Positions 1-11,450 of a stretch of 64,000 bases of DNA are shown here, in pieces. The stretch covers positions 17,735,047 through 17,799,046 of the forward strand of contig CM067072.1 in the NCBI GenBank assembly GCA_033980235.1, read 5' to 3'. The notes under the pieces are model-generated. The model had not been told where the DNA came from, searched no databases, and saw only the letters and a program-made list of their open reading frames with translations. Every line of letters starts with the position of its first letter. The stretch's first letter is position 1. Made by a program: the position numbers and the translations under genes. Source of the stretch: Diadema setosum (lineage: Eukaryota > Echinodermata > Echinoidea > Diadematoida > Diadematidae).

Positions 1-300
1 CCGTAGTGTAATCGCCTCGGAGGCCAAAAATGGAGACGGACGGCGATCACGCCACGATTTGTTAAATCGTCACAGATCGTCATGGTCGCCAAGGTCGCCT
101 TCCTAGTGAGATGGGGGCCTAATAATTGACGCAAACTAAAGCAAACTGATGTAAACTAATGCAAACTGATGCAACCTGACGCAAAATAATGCAAGCTCAA
201 TGCAAACTTAATGCAAACTCAATGCAAACCCAATGCAAATTATTAATTAATGCAAACTAACGCAAATTACTAATTAATGCAAACTAATACAAACCACTAG
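1..300. repeat. Short tandem repeat of AATGCAAACT-like units
   Basis: From about 127 to 295 the sequence repeats variants of a 10-11 base word, AATGCAAACT, with interspersed TTATTAATTAATGC stretches. The same words return at 4100-4140 and 4260-4280, so this is a dispersed low-complexity family rather than a single accident. Bases 1-120 contain no gene I recognise. Confidence 0.7.
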
Positions 301-1317
301 CGGTGAAAATTAGGGTTAATTACAGCACCTGGACCTGGCTCTTATATCCCAGGCCACTCTAGCCCTCTCGAAACAGATATTGATCAAGTAAATCCATCCT
401 ATCGAAGAATGACTAACGTCACGTTTACTTCAGTTTATCGAGCATCTCACCTCAACAGTCAACACTCGAAAAAACGACAACATTGTATTGAAAAATCATC
501 AAATTCATATTTTTTGACCAAACAGATGTCGTCAAGATTTTAGTTTGCTTTCAAAATTCAGAAAATGTAGAACAGAATGAAGCGTAGAAATACTTTTTTG
601 TTTTTTCCATAATATTTTATTGATTCCATATTCAAAACAATTTCATAACAAATCAAATCACACGTATTACAAAATCCACGATTCAGCATAACACAATTGT
701 AGTGAAATCAAGTCAAGCTGTACTTTCAGCAGAAACAGTACATTCGTAAAGAATATACAAATGCACCAGAAAAAAACAACAACATACACTGCTTACTAAC
801 TTTCGTTAAAATCAAATCGAGCTGTACTTTCAGCATGACAGTACATTTATATAAAAAAGAAAAGAATACTTAACACGTCATCAATCTATACACACACACC
901 AAAATGGAATCGTATATTTCCTTTAATCACTCCCCCCCCCCCCCCTCCTCCCCTCCCGACTACCCTTCCCCTCCCTTCCCCCTTCCCCGTGGACATCTGG
1001 CTCCGGGTCCTTCCATACTCAGTGGCGTACCGTGAGTCAAGACATTGGGGGGGGGGGGGCACCTCGTGGAAAAGTAATTTTGAGGGTGTGTATGCTTGTG
1101 AGTGCGTGCGTGTGTATGTGCATGTGCGCATGTGTACGTGCGCTGTCAGTCTGCAAACTTAATGGGGACTACATAACGGAATGTGATACATTCCACAGCG
1201 CAGTTATTGAGCAACATTGTAAGTTTTCCTTACATGGATTATGGAATGACGGTGTGAAACGACAAATTACCGGCAGCAACATCAGGAGAATGGCATAAAA
1301 ATACAATACAAAAATAC
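301..1317. other. Intergenic, no gene recognised
   Basis: No convincing coding frame. The notable features are a poly-C run near 931-945, a poly-G run near 1047-1058, a TG-rich stretch at 1085-1140, and a fragment at 1250-1300 matching the GC-rich repeat that fills 1764-2706 (CAGCAACATCAGGAGAATGG). Confidence 0.6.
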
Positions 1318-1726
1318 AATCCAACACGAAGGCTACGTTCATCATCAGATGCATTCTTACTCCAAACACCCAGAGTAAAACATGGGTATATCCGTTATGG
1401 GACCAAAATTGTGGAATCAGTTACCTCTTCAGTTAAGGGAACTGTCATCTACAGAGTCATTCAAATCTAAACTTAAAACTTATCTGTTCCTTTCATACTG
1501 AGGACTGTAATTGCTGTATGTCATTAATATTGGATCAATATTGCATTTCTAATTAATATATGTTGTATGTTGTATTCTTTATTTGGTATATATTTGCTTT
1601 TGTTTACCATTTTCTTCTTTGTTGAAATGTTTGAATATGTATATGCATGTAAATATATGTTATTTTTTTATTTTTGAAGCGCCATGAGCACTGAAAAGTG
1701 GACCTGTGCACTTTACAAGTAGCCAC

Positions 1727-1760
<34 letters not shown>
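1318..1760 (+). mobile_element. 3' end of an L2/CR1-like non-LTR retrotransposon
   Basis: Bases 1318-1503 encode, across one frame change near 1395, the C-terminal tail of a non-LTR reverse transcriptase: LRSSSDAFLLQTPR, then GPKLWNQLPLQLRELSS and ESFKSKLKTYLF. This matches the usual 'GPKLWNSLP ... FKKKLKTYLF' ending of CR1/L2/Jockey-group polymerases. An AT-rich 3' UTR follows, then GCGCCATGAGCACTG and an (ATT)n tail at 1728-1760, the kind of microsatellite tail typical of this group. It is 5'-truncated and frameshifted, so inactive. Only the C-terminus survives, so the clade is uncertain. Confidence 0.75.
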
Positions 1761-1763
<3 letters not shown>

Positions 1764-2706
1764 GATGAAATTTTTACATTTTACAGTCCCCAAACTGCCG
1801 TTTGTAGCTATATTTCTCGCTTTGGAAATTGAGAGGGGGGGGGGGGCACCGGGGGGCAACTGCTGGCAATACTGGCAGCAACATCAGGTGAATGGCATAA
1901 CGATTAAATGCGAGCGAGCGGAGCGAGCGAGCTTGAAAATGTTGACATTTTCCAGTCCCAAAACTGCCGTTTGTAGCTATATTTTTTCGCTTTGGAAATT
2001 AAGAAGGGCGTACCGGGCACAACTGCTGGCAATTTGCTGGCAGCAACATCAGGAGAATGGCATCTAACGATTAAATGCGAGCGAGTTTGAAAATTTTGAC
2101 ATTATACAATCCCAAAACTGCCGTTTGTAGCTATATTTTTTGCTTTGGAAATTAAGGGGGGGGGGGTCGCACCGGGCGCAACTGCTGGCAATTACTGGCA
2201 GCAACATCAGGAGAATAACGATTATGCGAGCGAGCTTGAAAATTTTGACAATATACAGTCCAAAAACTGCCGTTTGTAGCTACATTTTTTCGCTTTGGAA
2301 ATTAAGGGGGCGCACCAGGCACAACTGTTGGCAATTACTGGCAGCAACATCAGGAGAATGGTATAACGATTTACAGTCCAAAAACTGCCGTTTGTAGCTA
2401 TATGCGCACTGGGCGCAACTGCTGGTAATTACTGGCAGTAACATCAGGAGAATGGCGTAACGATTAAATGCGAGTGAGCGGAGCGAGGGAGCTTGAAAGT
2501 TTTGTCATTTTACAGTCCAAATACTGCCGTTTGTAGCTATATTTTTTTCGCTTTGGAAATTAAGAGGGGGGAGGGGCGCTCGCGGTGCGCCCCCCCCCCC
2601 CCCCCAGATCCACCACTGGTAGTCAAGGGTGTCGGTTTATGTTCATGATTGGGGGAGGTATGACCAGTGAGGGGCGTCGAAGTGACCAAGCGGGGGAAGG
2701 ATGTCC
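1764..2706. repeat. GC-rich tandem repeat cluster, copy 1 (about 150-bp units)
   Basis: About six diverged units of 120-170 bp. Each carries ACTGCCGTTTGTAGCTATAT, then TCGCTTTGGAAATTAAG, a poly-G run, a GCGCACCGGGC box, CTGGCAATTACTGGCAGCAA, and GCGAGCGAGCGGAGCGAG. The cluster ends with a GC-rich terminus, CGATCCGCCACTGG-like, and a tail shared with the second cluster at 19742-20702. The shared tail stops at about 2706, where the L1-like fragment begins, which sets the boundary. Short frames inside are products of the repeat and not genes. Confidence 0.85.
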
Positions 2707-4083
2707 AAAATCCTCTTTTTTCCCGATCCAATTTCTTCCCGAGTACAATTTTTTTTTAAATCAACATCCTCTATCATTTTCTCACATAATGCCCAGATTA
2801 ATTTCACATGCTCACAAGTGTAAAATAAATGTTTGTATGTTTCTTCTTCTTTTTCACAAAAAGAGCGTAAGTTACTTGCAACAAAACCAAACCTGAAAAG
2901 ATGATGATCTGTATAAACAATACCATGCACCAGTTTAAATTGAAACTCTCGTAACCGGCTATTTAATGTACATTGCCTTGTTTTTTTTAACTCCTTAACA
3001 GAAAACCCATAATTTCGTTGAATCCTATCAAAAATCGGTACTACCCTTTCTTTTTCCTTAAGAAATTGCAAATACATTTGTTTTGATCTTAAATTGCTAA
3101 TGTCAATTGTTTTCCCTCCTATAATAAAATCAGTTTCCAAAATATCTTTATCTTTTTCTCTCATATTTCTCCTCCAAACCATCGGTATATTTTCATAAAT
3201 ACATCTTAACAAAAAATATCTTTACTCCTAAACCTAAATCTCTAAAATATCTATCACATTTCAATTCACCATTATTTCCTATCATATGTTTTAATCTATA
3301 AACTACCTTTTTATGCACATTTTCATCATATATACAGTTTCTATTTAATCGTATATATTTATTATTAAATGTTATAACATTACCAATACTGCCCTACTTT
3401 GGCAAAAGGAAGCAAGTGACAAAAGTGACATTTCTCGTAAAAGAGCAAAATGTGTCTGTCATTTACACTGACGTCAATGGACTATCATGATATCTTATCT
3501 AATATATCTCTTAGTAGGATGAGTGTTTCTGCATGAAATTCGGCATGGAAGAAGAGCTTATTATGTGAATTATGAAAACATCAATAACTCAAATTCGAAT
3601 GGTATGTCACTTGCTTTCTTTAGCCAAAGTAGGGCAGAATATACAAACTATTACTTACATTACTTCTTATTTGTCAAGTATTTACCCACACTTCAACAAC
3701 ACTGGTAGATAATCACACAAAAATATGAATTCTCCTCCTATGTCTCTCGTAACAAAATATTGCTTCCATTTCATATTTTCATCTTTATTAAGAAGTTTCT
3801 TAACCCACATAACTCACTGTGATTTAACTAAACCAACAAAATTCATCATTTTTAACCCGCCTTGTTTATAATCTAAAAACATTTTTTTTTCTAATTTTAT
3901 CTCTTTTTCCTTTCCATATAAAATAAAAAACTAATTTATCTAATGAATCAAAAACCTACCTGCGAACTGGAGTTAGAGAAGCTCGATATATATAACTTTT
4001 GAATAAATATGTACTTTAAGTAATTGAATCTCTCCCATCAAAGTTAAATCTCTTTGCTTCCAGAAATTTAAAATACGGACTGT
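2707..4083 (-). mobile_element. L1-like retrotransposon remnant (RT C-terminus and zinc-binding domain)
   Basis: Read on the minus strand from 4083 down, the sequence encodes the C-terminal part of an L1/Tx1-type polymerase. FWKQRDLTLMGEIQLLK and IYSKVIY come first, then DYKQGGLKMMNFVGLVK, then after an interruption VHKKVVYRLKHMIGNNGEL. An open stretch at 3212-2643 follows, with LREFQFKLVHGIVYTDHHLF and a Cys/His knuckle, CEKEEETYKHLFYTC, typical of the zf-RVT region after L1-like reverse transcriptases. Stops and frame changes mark it as a pseudogene. It is interrupted by a MITE at 3389-3637 and cut at its 3' end by the GC-rich repeat cluster. Confidence 0.8.
3389..3637. mobile_element. MITE with 15-bp perfect TIRs and AATA target duplication
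   Basis: The ends are CTGCCCTACTTTGGC at 3389-3403 and its exact reverse complement GCCAAAGTAGGGCAG at 3623-3637. With two mismatches the inverted repeat extends to about 33 bp. Both ends are flanked by AATA (3385-3388 and 3638-3641). The 249-bp element lies inside the L1-like remnant, whose coding resumes on the far side, so it inserted after the retrotransposon. No transposase is encoded. The superfamily is not assigned. Confidence 0.85.
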
Positions 4084-4094
4084 AATGATCGATC

Positions 4095-4440
4095 ATTGAT
4101 GGCCTAACTACTAATTAATGCAAACTCAACGCAAACCCCAAGCAGGAAGGTCTCACCCAAAGCTCCCTTGCTCCAAGACACAACGCTATCCTAGGGTCTA
4201 TCCTATGTGAAAACCAAGTAATATCGATTACAAATATCGGAAAATGACACCCCGAAATACTAATTAATGCAAACTCAACGCAAACTGCAAGACACAGCGC
4301 TATCCTATGAGAAAGCCCCATAAATCGATTCTAAATTATTTCGGAAAATGACACCCCGAAATACTGGCGTAATTAATAACTACGTTATCCTATGTGAAAC
4401 TGACCTAAATCGATTACAAATATCGGAAAATGACACCCCG
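4095..4440. repeat. Diverged tandem repeat (three units, about 80-105 bp)
   Basis: GGAAAATGACACCCCG recurs at about 4239, 4343 and 4425. Each copy is preceded by a CGATTACAAATATC-like word and associated with the TAATTAATGCAAACTCAACG word seen at the window start. No coding potential is apparent. Confidence 0.7.
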
Positions 4441-4442
4441 TA

Positions 4443-4451
4443 GTATATATA

Positions 4452-4498
<47 letters not shown>

Positions 4499-4550
4499 CG
4501 ACAGCGTGAAACCGCCGGTAGCAGACAAGGCACCAAAACAAAGGTACGCC

Positions 4551-4602
<52 letters not shown>

Positions 4603-4630
4603 GAGAGAGAGAGAGAGAGAGAGAGAGAAC
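4443..4630. repeat. TA and GA microsatellites
   Basis: Two (TA)n tracts, about 4443-4496 and 4553-4600, flank 55 bases of unique sequence and run into a (GA)n tract at 4601-4628. Translations of this stretch give only Tyr-Ile runs and are not genes. Confidence 0.95.
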
Positions 4631-5970
4631 AAAAAATTGTACATGATAAATAATAAATAACTGAACATGCATGCAAAGTCAAACTGAAAAGAACAATCGT
4701 ATGAAAACGTGGCATAAAACCGACTCAACTGGCATGTTAAAAACTCCAGAAACCTTCCCTGTTGCTACGTTCCCAGTCTCACCCCCCCCCCCATGTCAGC
4801 CCGCGATAAACTGAAACAACTCAAACCAAATCGCCCTAAAATACAACACAACAAGCAAATTAACACATACGAAAACAATATCAGTTATATCATCATCTAC
4901 ATTTCTTTCTACATTCCACCATTGTATTGCACATAATCACTTTACAATACTGAGATATACAAGATAACAAATATATTGTAATTATACGTCAATATTTGCC
5001 AAAAATTATGAAGGGAGGACTAACGGTAGAGAAAAGAAAAAAAAATAAGAATGGAAAAGGATGCGGAGGTATAGCAGCTCATAAATAACATAATCTATCA
5101 TCAGCTATTACATCATAAATCTAAAAACAGTAAAATCTCAAGATGGTGATCCCAGGTGATAATGATAATGACCCGTCTGTGGCAATGACTGTAAAAATGA
5201 CAATGATTATGATGGTGAAGCTGATAATGAGGGTGGCAATAATGTTGTCGTTGAGATGATAATGATGGTGATTAAAAAACAAGCAAACATGGCATCTTCA
5301 GTGCAGTTTCACTGTTTTACAATGCCACCCCAACCCAACAACTTTCCAAACCATAAATCACCGTAAATTTGTCCCCTATCTATCACAATTCGTCCATTTG
5401 AAAGCCAAAGACTCCACCAAAAGACCCGCTCATCACAGAAACAATTCCGACACACTCCTGCTGACCCCTAACCTCCCTCAAATTACTCAATGACAGTAGT
5501 ATTCCACGTGAAAACAGTGGGAACAGTAACACAAAATTATCAGATAACGGACGGGAGGCCTCTGGTAGCCCCTTAAAGGAGGCAACCTCACGGGCGGCCT
5601 CGGGTAGTTCAGCTACTAATGAGTTAACGGGTACTATTGAAAAGTCTAATTGCAAATGGTATGATAAAATTCGGATATCGGTTTGTCTTGCATTTTGCAG
5701 ACTGCTGTCGTTTGCCAGATCTCAACCAACAGAAACATTGATGAAGGGGGTGTTTGGGGTCCCTCAAGATATTAAAAGATATTCAAAGAATTTTTCCTTT
5801 AATTTCTAGGAATCAAATTCCTATAAAAATTGAAGATTTTTTTCCCATTGCGATGAGAATAAAAGTGGTGATGAATTTCATTACCTTTTCATTGCAGCCT
5901 CCTAGTGAACATCGAAAGGAATACTGAATAAGATATCACAGGAAATATTACCCAGCAAAATGTGCTTCGA
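4631..5970. other. Intergenic, nothing recognised
   Basis: AT-rich, with a small poly-C run near 4785 and a GAT/ATG-rich stretch at 5150-5270 (GATAATGATGGTG-like words). The frame at 5383-5655 on the minus strand has no domain I recognise, no splice context and no homologue in the window. Confidence 0.55.
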
Positions 5971-5972
5971 GG

Positions 5973-6086
5973 GCGGGCGACAATTTTTGCCGCCAGCCCT
6001 CATCATAAATTGTCGCCTGGCGACAATTTATGATGAGGGCTGGCGGCAACAATTTAAGACGTCAACTCCGTCAAAAATTGTCGCCT
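5973..6086. repeat. Nested inverted repeat with a 63-bp perfect palindrome
   Basis: The inner arms are 5987-6017 and 6019-6049, 31 bases each with no mismatch around a single T at 6018. The outer arms, GGCGACAATTTTTG near 5975 and CAAAAATTGTCGCC near 6072, form a second level. The stem repeats the word GGCGACAATTT. It is a strong potential hairpin or cruciform, possibly the core of a foldback transposon; I see no clear target duplication. Confidence 0.85.
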
Positions 6087-6212
6087 GTTTCAGGGGTCGA
6101 CAATCTTTGTCGCAACAACGTTAGGAGCTCCAATCATTTCCATAAATGACGTCATATCGGAGAACCCTCTTGGGCTTCGGGATTCGGCAATCTTGCTCTG
6201 CAGAGCTATGAC

Positions 6213-6316
6213 GTGTGGCACACACTAGCTCTGCACCCCACCACCTGGGTGTGGCACACTCTAGCTCTGCACCCCACCCCCTGAGTGTGGCACACTCTAG
6301 CTCTGCACCCCACCCA
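6213..6316. repeat. 36-bp tandem repeat, three units
   Basis: GTGTGGCACACTCTAGCTCT followed by GCACCCCACC repeats at 6213, 6249 and 6285, a period of 36 bases with few differences. No gene is associated with it. Confidence 0.85.
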
Positions 6317-7865
6317 CAAAATCTTTAATTTCTAGGAATGTGATCATATTATCTTCCAGAAACAATTGGCAATTTGGGATTTGCCCGACGGAATTTGCTT
6401 TAGAATGCCACTGCGAATTATTGAAGTGTTGGAAGTATTTCTTAAAATAAAGCTCCCTCCTGAAAATTCGAGAGTTCTTACCACAGGGAATTACAATTTG
6501 CTCTACATCAGTAAACAACTCTTGCTGGAAACTGTTATTCAGTCTGGTGCTTATTAAATTTGCGCTTCTGCAAGAGTGAAAATTTGATACAGAAAAATAA
6601 TAGTGTTTTGTGAGTCTCGTTTTATATGTCCTATATATACATAATATCGTTGTTGTTTTTTTTTTTTAACATCGAGGTGTTATTTTCCGATTTGTAATTG
6701 ATGTAGGTAGTTTTCAGGTAGAAGAACTTTTTGATTTTGAATTTGCAGTACTATAGTGTTTCAATGTGTCATTTCCAGATATTTTTTATTATCGATTTAG
6801 GTTATTTTAACATTGGAAAACGTTTAATTTCAAATCGATATTGTTGTAGATAAAAATATAGCCAATATAATTATCTAATGATTATTTTGTAGATATCGGT
6901 TTTAATCTCACTAGTAATGTGCAATATTCTAAGAGACATGTTTATGAACGGCAGCTGAATGTAAATGAACGAACTGCGCATTTTACTCCTATAATTAGTA
7001 AGGCAATTGTAGATAAATATAATTTTTATAAGAATGGAACCAGCGCCGGATATGACGGTACATACAATGTTATTATTTGTATTGACATCAATGTTGTTAA
7101 ACGAATTATTCATCTTATTGCCTCGCCATACCCTTATCTATACGTTTGTGTATCTAATGGTGTTTTCCTGTTAGACTAAAAATTGCGGAGGTTTTACTTT
7201 ATATACATGTATAACATAAGGGTGAGAAAGTTGATGATGTAACAAATCATCGCCAAATTTCTGTATTGCCATTGTTTTCTAAGATTTTTGAGAATGTCTT
7301 TATGATAAATCATATATGGGTTTTTTTTTTTCCTTCGGCAATATTCTCTCAGATATGAAAGGGTACTCCGCTTCTATGGCTCTTCTTGATTTTGTTCATA
7401 AAGTTTCCTTAGCTTAAGGTAACAAATAATATTTCATTGGATTTAGATCATTCGATTTTGTTTAGTAAATCATATGATTATGGAATACGCGGAAATTTAT
7501 GGCATTCATTTGAGATTTATTTATCTAATCTATATCAGTTTGTATATTGACAATCACTGTTCTTTATATAAACCTGTTATTTGCGGAGTGCCTCAAGGTT
7601 CCGTATTGGGGCCTTTAATATTTTTAATTTACAATTGTGATTCATCTCAGTCCATTGAGAGCAGTGCTTTAAAAATGTTCGAGTTATCACATTAAAATGC
7701 GTATGTGTAGGTTAGTTGTATCTGAGAACATCCTACCTTATAAGATTTTCGTTATAAAGCCTAAAATATATGAAGATATATTTTCCCCACTAACAATAAG
7801 CTAATAAGATTTGAATTGAAATGAATTGAGTTGAACTGAATTTAATTCTGGTTACTAAGTAATTA

Positions 7866-10790
7866 AGTTCAATTCAATTCAATTCATTTATTTCATTCTC
7901 ATTTTCTTTCCAACAAAACATAACACAAGGTAAATCAGAAAATCCATCATAAGCATATTATACAGTACAAAGTGCGAAGGATTAACGATATACAACAAAC
8001 TAATAGAGATGAATCATGTATACTTAAGGGAAATACAAAGTTATATTTTGAGGAGAAAAAAGAGAACTGAGAGGTTCACTATAAAGCAGTTCTTGTAGAT
8101 TGTGGACCACTCAGGAATTTCTTCCAAAAATACTTACTTCACATACAATTACAAATACATTACACAAAAACGATTTAGACAAAATGGAACAAACAACAGA
8201 GACACAACAACATGACATGACTAAACTAAGGAGATAAAATTGAACGGAATAGGAGAAAAACAAAATTAAAGGAAGAAAGGGAAAGGAAGAAAGAGAGAGA
8301 GAGAGGGGGGGGGGAGAAGGAGGGAGAGAAAAGAGAGAGAATGCCCACACGCTGAACAAGAGAAACGAAAGAGAACTGATGAGGTGCTTCGAACAACTGG
8401 TGACTGCACGCAGCTGTGTAAAAATTATGCAAATAACATGCCGTATTTCATTGCCTAGTAATGCCGTTTTTCACTGCGTAACGATGAATTCAATAACCGA
8501 TGATGACCATCATGTTTGCTGTAACCTGTATAGGTAATGAAAATAGATATCTCAGCTAGATTTTAACAAAAAAGATTTCAAATTACGCTTAAAAATGTAT
8601 AACGACGAATAATTTTTAATGTCAGGACTTAATGAATTCCAAAATTTAGGGCCGATGTATATTATAAAATGTGTTCTGAGCTAATAAGTTCTCAAAAGGG
8701 GTAAGTGAAACTCATTAGACCTCCTAGGATAATCATGAAAAGATTGATTTCGTGGAAACATTGAATTAAAAATATTGGGAAGAGCATTTGTGTTATAATT
8801 GAACATGAACTGGCCCAGTTGAAAAAGAAACAAATCTTTAATTTTTTGAATCTTATATTCAATGAACAATAAATCTGACTGAGAACGTGGCGAAACCCCA
8901 CAAATAATACGAAGTACTTTCTTTTGCAATAATAATAATAGTTTATGTAATAAATTTTGATGGGCGCTACCCCATGCTAAAATTCCGTAATTAAGATAAG
9001 GTAATATTAAAGAAAAATACAACGTTAACAAAGACGACGATGGAATGTGAAACTTAAGTCTGCTGATAATACCAATATTTCGTGAAATTATTTTACTTAT
9101 GTTGATAATATGAGGCCTCCACGAAAGTTTATCATCCACAGTAATACCAAGGAATTTTATGTGGGATACACGTTCTAATTGAGTACCATCAAAAATAAGA
9201 TCTGTGCTTAATGTTTCTATGGATTTACTAAAAAGCATATACTTAGTTTTCTGAAGATTAAGTGATAATTTATAAGCTCTTATCCACTGAGTCACTTTTT
9301 TCAATTCAGAGTTGACGGTGTCAATTAAAGTAACTGGATCTTGATGGGAAAAGAAAACATTTGAGTCATCAGGAAAAAGTATAAATGAGAGTGTGTCAGA
9401 TGACTGCAAAAATCATTGATGTAAACAATAAAAAGTAAAGGACCTAATATACTACCCTGAGGGACGCCACATTTAATAAATTTGAAACTTGAATTATTCT
9501 CGTTCAGAGATACATGTACATATTGTTTTCGGTTTTGCAGGTAACTCCTGAACCACTCCAAGGCCTTCTCCCTTATGCCATAATGTGACAATTTATGAAA
9601 TAAAATGTCATGGTTAATTGGAGAAGTCCAGGAAGATACCAACAAGATGTGAATGATTATCTATTGTATGCGCGGCATTATCAATAAACTTTAATAGAGC
9701 GTGAATAGTGCTGTGTTTCCGACGAAACCCAAACTGAGAGTTTACAAAAACATTATGAAAGTTAAGAAAATTAATTGTTCTTTTGAATATTGATTTTTCT
9801 AAAATTTTAGATAAGGATGAAAGTAAAGAAATGGGTCTATTGCTTACATCAAGATCATCTCCTTTTTTTTTAAATAAAGGGACAACCTTAGCAATATTCA
9901 TTTGATCAGGAAAAACACCATATAACATAGACTTATTGAAAATATGTACAAGTGGGTCCACAATTGAAGATTATAGTACCCTTTAAATTAAATTACTTAT
10001 GTCATCATAACCCGCACTGCGTTTGTTATTCATTCCAGTAACAAGAAATATCCACTATTTCACGTTTCGTAGTTGGAACGGAAAAAAAAGAACTAAAATT
10101 AGATTCACCTAAAAAAATTGAAAAATGTGTATTAGACGGTCGTACTTCTTTCGCCAAATTCTCTCCAATCATTGAAAAATAAGAATTAAAAATATTTGCC
10201 ATATCACCAGAATCTTCAAAAATTTTATCATCAAATCGAATTTTTGTAATACTTAATTTCTTTTTTTATACATTCATGGCCTGTTTCAATACCTTCCATG
10301 TATTCTTCATATCATGTTTATATTTTTCTAACTGAATCGCATAATATTTCCTCTTTTCAAATCGTATAACTTTAGTTAAAACATTTTCATACTATGTATA
10401 TTTCCTTTTTGACTCTTCAGTTTTTTTCATTTTAAAACTACAATATAACCTATTTTTCCTATTCACAGAACGCAAAAGGGATTTAGAAATCCATGGAAGC
10501 TTAGGGAATGTTTTATAATTAACTAACTTATCTTTTATTTGGGGAATTATTCATCTAAATTTCTATTAATTATCTCTGAAAAATTATCACATGATACATT
10601 AACAGCATCATTGTCACAAACACCAGACCAATCACCTCTTTCTAAGCTGGCACCAAGGCTAGCTAAATTTTCTGCTGTTAAAGGAACATGAAACTTATTA
10701 ACCGCATGTTTAAGATTAAACCAAGCCATAACTGGGAAATGATCAGTCATATCGGATAAAATTATAGAAGAATGTAAAAGTTGTTATGAA
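7866..10790 (-). mobile_element. 5'-truncated CR1/L2-like retrotransposon inserted in the older plus-strand element
   Basis: On the minus strand, 10750-10547 begins with TDHFPVMAWF, the C-terminal motif of an APE-type endonuclease. A linker follows, then 9961-9614 (NRPISLLSSLSKILEKSIF and SQFGFRRKHSTIHALLKFID), 9645-9325 (CGVPQGSILGPLLFIVYIND) and 9409-8681 (FPDDSNVF, KTKYMLFSKS, IKFLGITVDDKLSWRPHI, LNYGILAWGSA). The catalytic box reads FPDD instead of the usual FADD, and the domain is spread over three frames, so it is dead. The 3' end at 7866-7890 is a short (ATTGA)n-like tail, normal for CR1/L2 relatives. The direction opposite to its host element and its position between two host motifs show that it inserted later. 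Confidence 0.85.
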
Positions 10791-11122
10791 TTACCATAAA
10801 TATTAAAATATCAAAAACCAAAAAAGAATATTAAAAACCAAAACCATAATAAACCATATCTCTAAACAGTTTAGTCTAGAAACATTTTTATCCTAACTAT
10901 TGTTTTCATTTTGTATATTATCTAACAATACTTAACACTGATTGTTTAGATTCAAATTTTTACATTGGTTGTTTCTATCCCTAACTCACATTTCAGAACA
11001 ATTTTGAATCACTAAAGCTGAATTTTTGTTTCATCTGCAATATGCCTTTAACACTTTTTGCCGACGACACAGCGTGTTCATGAGTATTGTCAAATACTAG
11101 TAGTGATATAACAATATTGAAG

Positions 11123-11450
11123 GTCCTGTTCACCTTTGGGAACAGTGATTTAAAAATTTTTCAAGATATGACATTTGATGCATTATGTGTAGGTCTGTTG
11201 TACCACAAAACATCCTATCATATAAAATTTTCGCGATAAAGACTAAGGATCTGAATTTTTCTCAATAAACTGTAGACGGTTTAGTCTGGAAGCATTTTTA
11301 TTATATCTATTGTTCACATTTTGTATATTTAACAAAACTTAACATCGATTTCACTCCTTTAGATTTTTACAGTGGTTGTTTCTATCCCTAACTCACATTT
11401 TAGAACTATTTTAAAGCACTAATGCTGGGTTTTTGTTTCATCTGCAAATG
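11123..11450. repeat. Dispersed repeat unit R (whole copy; a second copy is split)
   Basis: This copy is whole. A second copy occurs in two pieces, 7645-7810 and about 10860-11040. Shared left-part words include CAGTGxTTTAAAAAT, GTGTAGGT and AACATCCTA followed by ATAAAATTTTCGCGATAAAG-like sequence. Shared right-part words include GGTTGTTTCTATCCCTAACT and TTTTTGTTTCATCTGCAA. The split copy is interrupted exactly by the minus-strand retrotransposon. Both copies fall within the older plus-strand element, on either side of its FADD motif. I do not recognise the family. Confidence 0.7.

Noticed and set aside
4414..4728. Minus-strand frames rich in Tyr-Ile and Ser-Leu
   Set aside because: Pure translation of TA and GA microsatellites.
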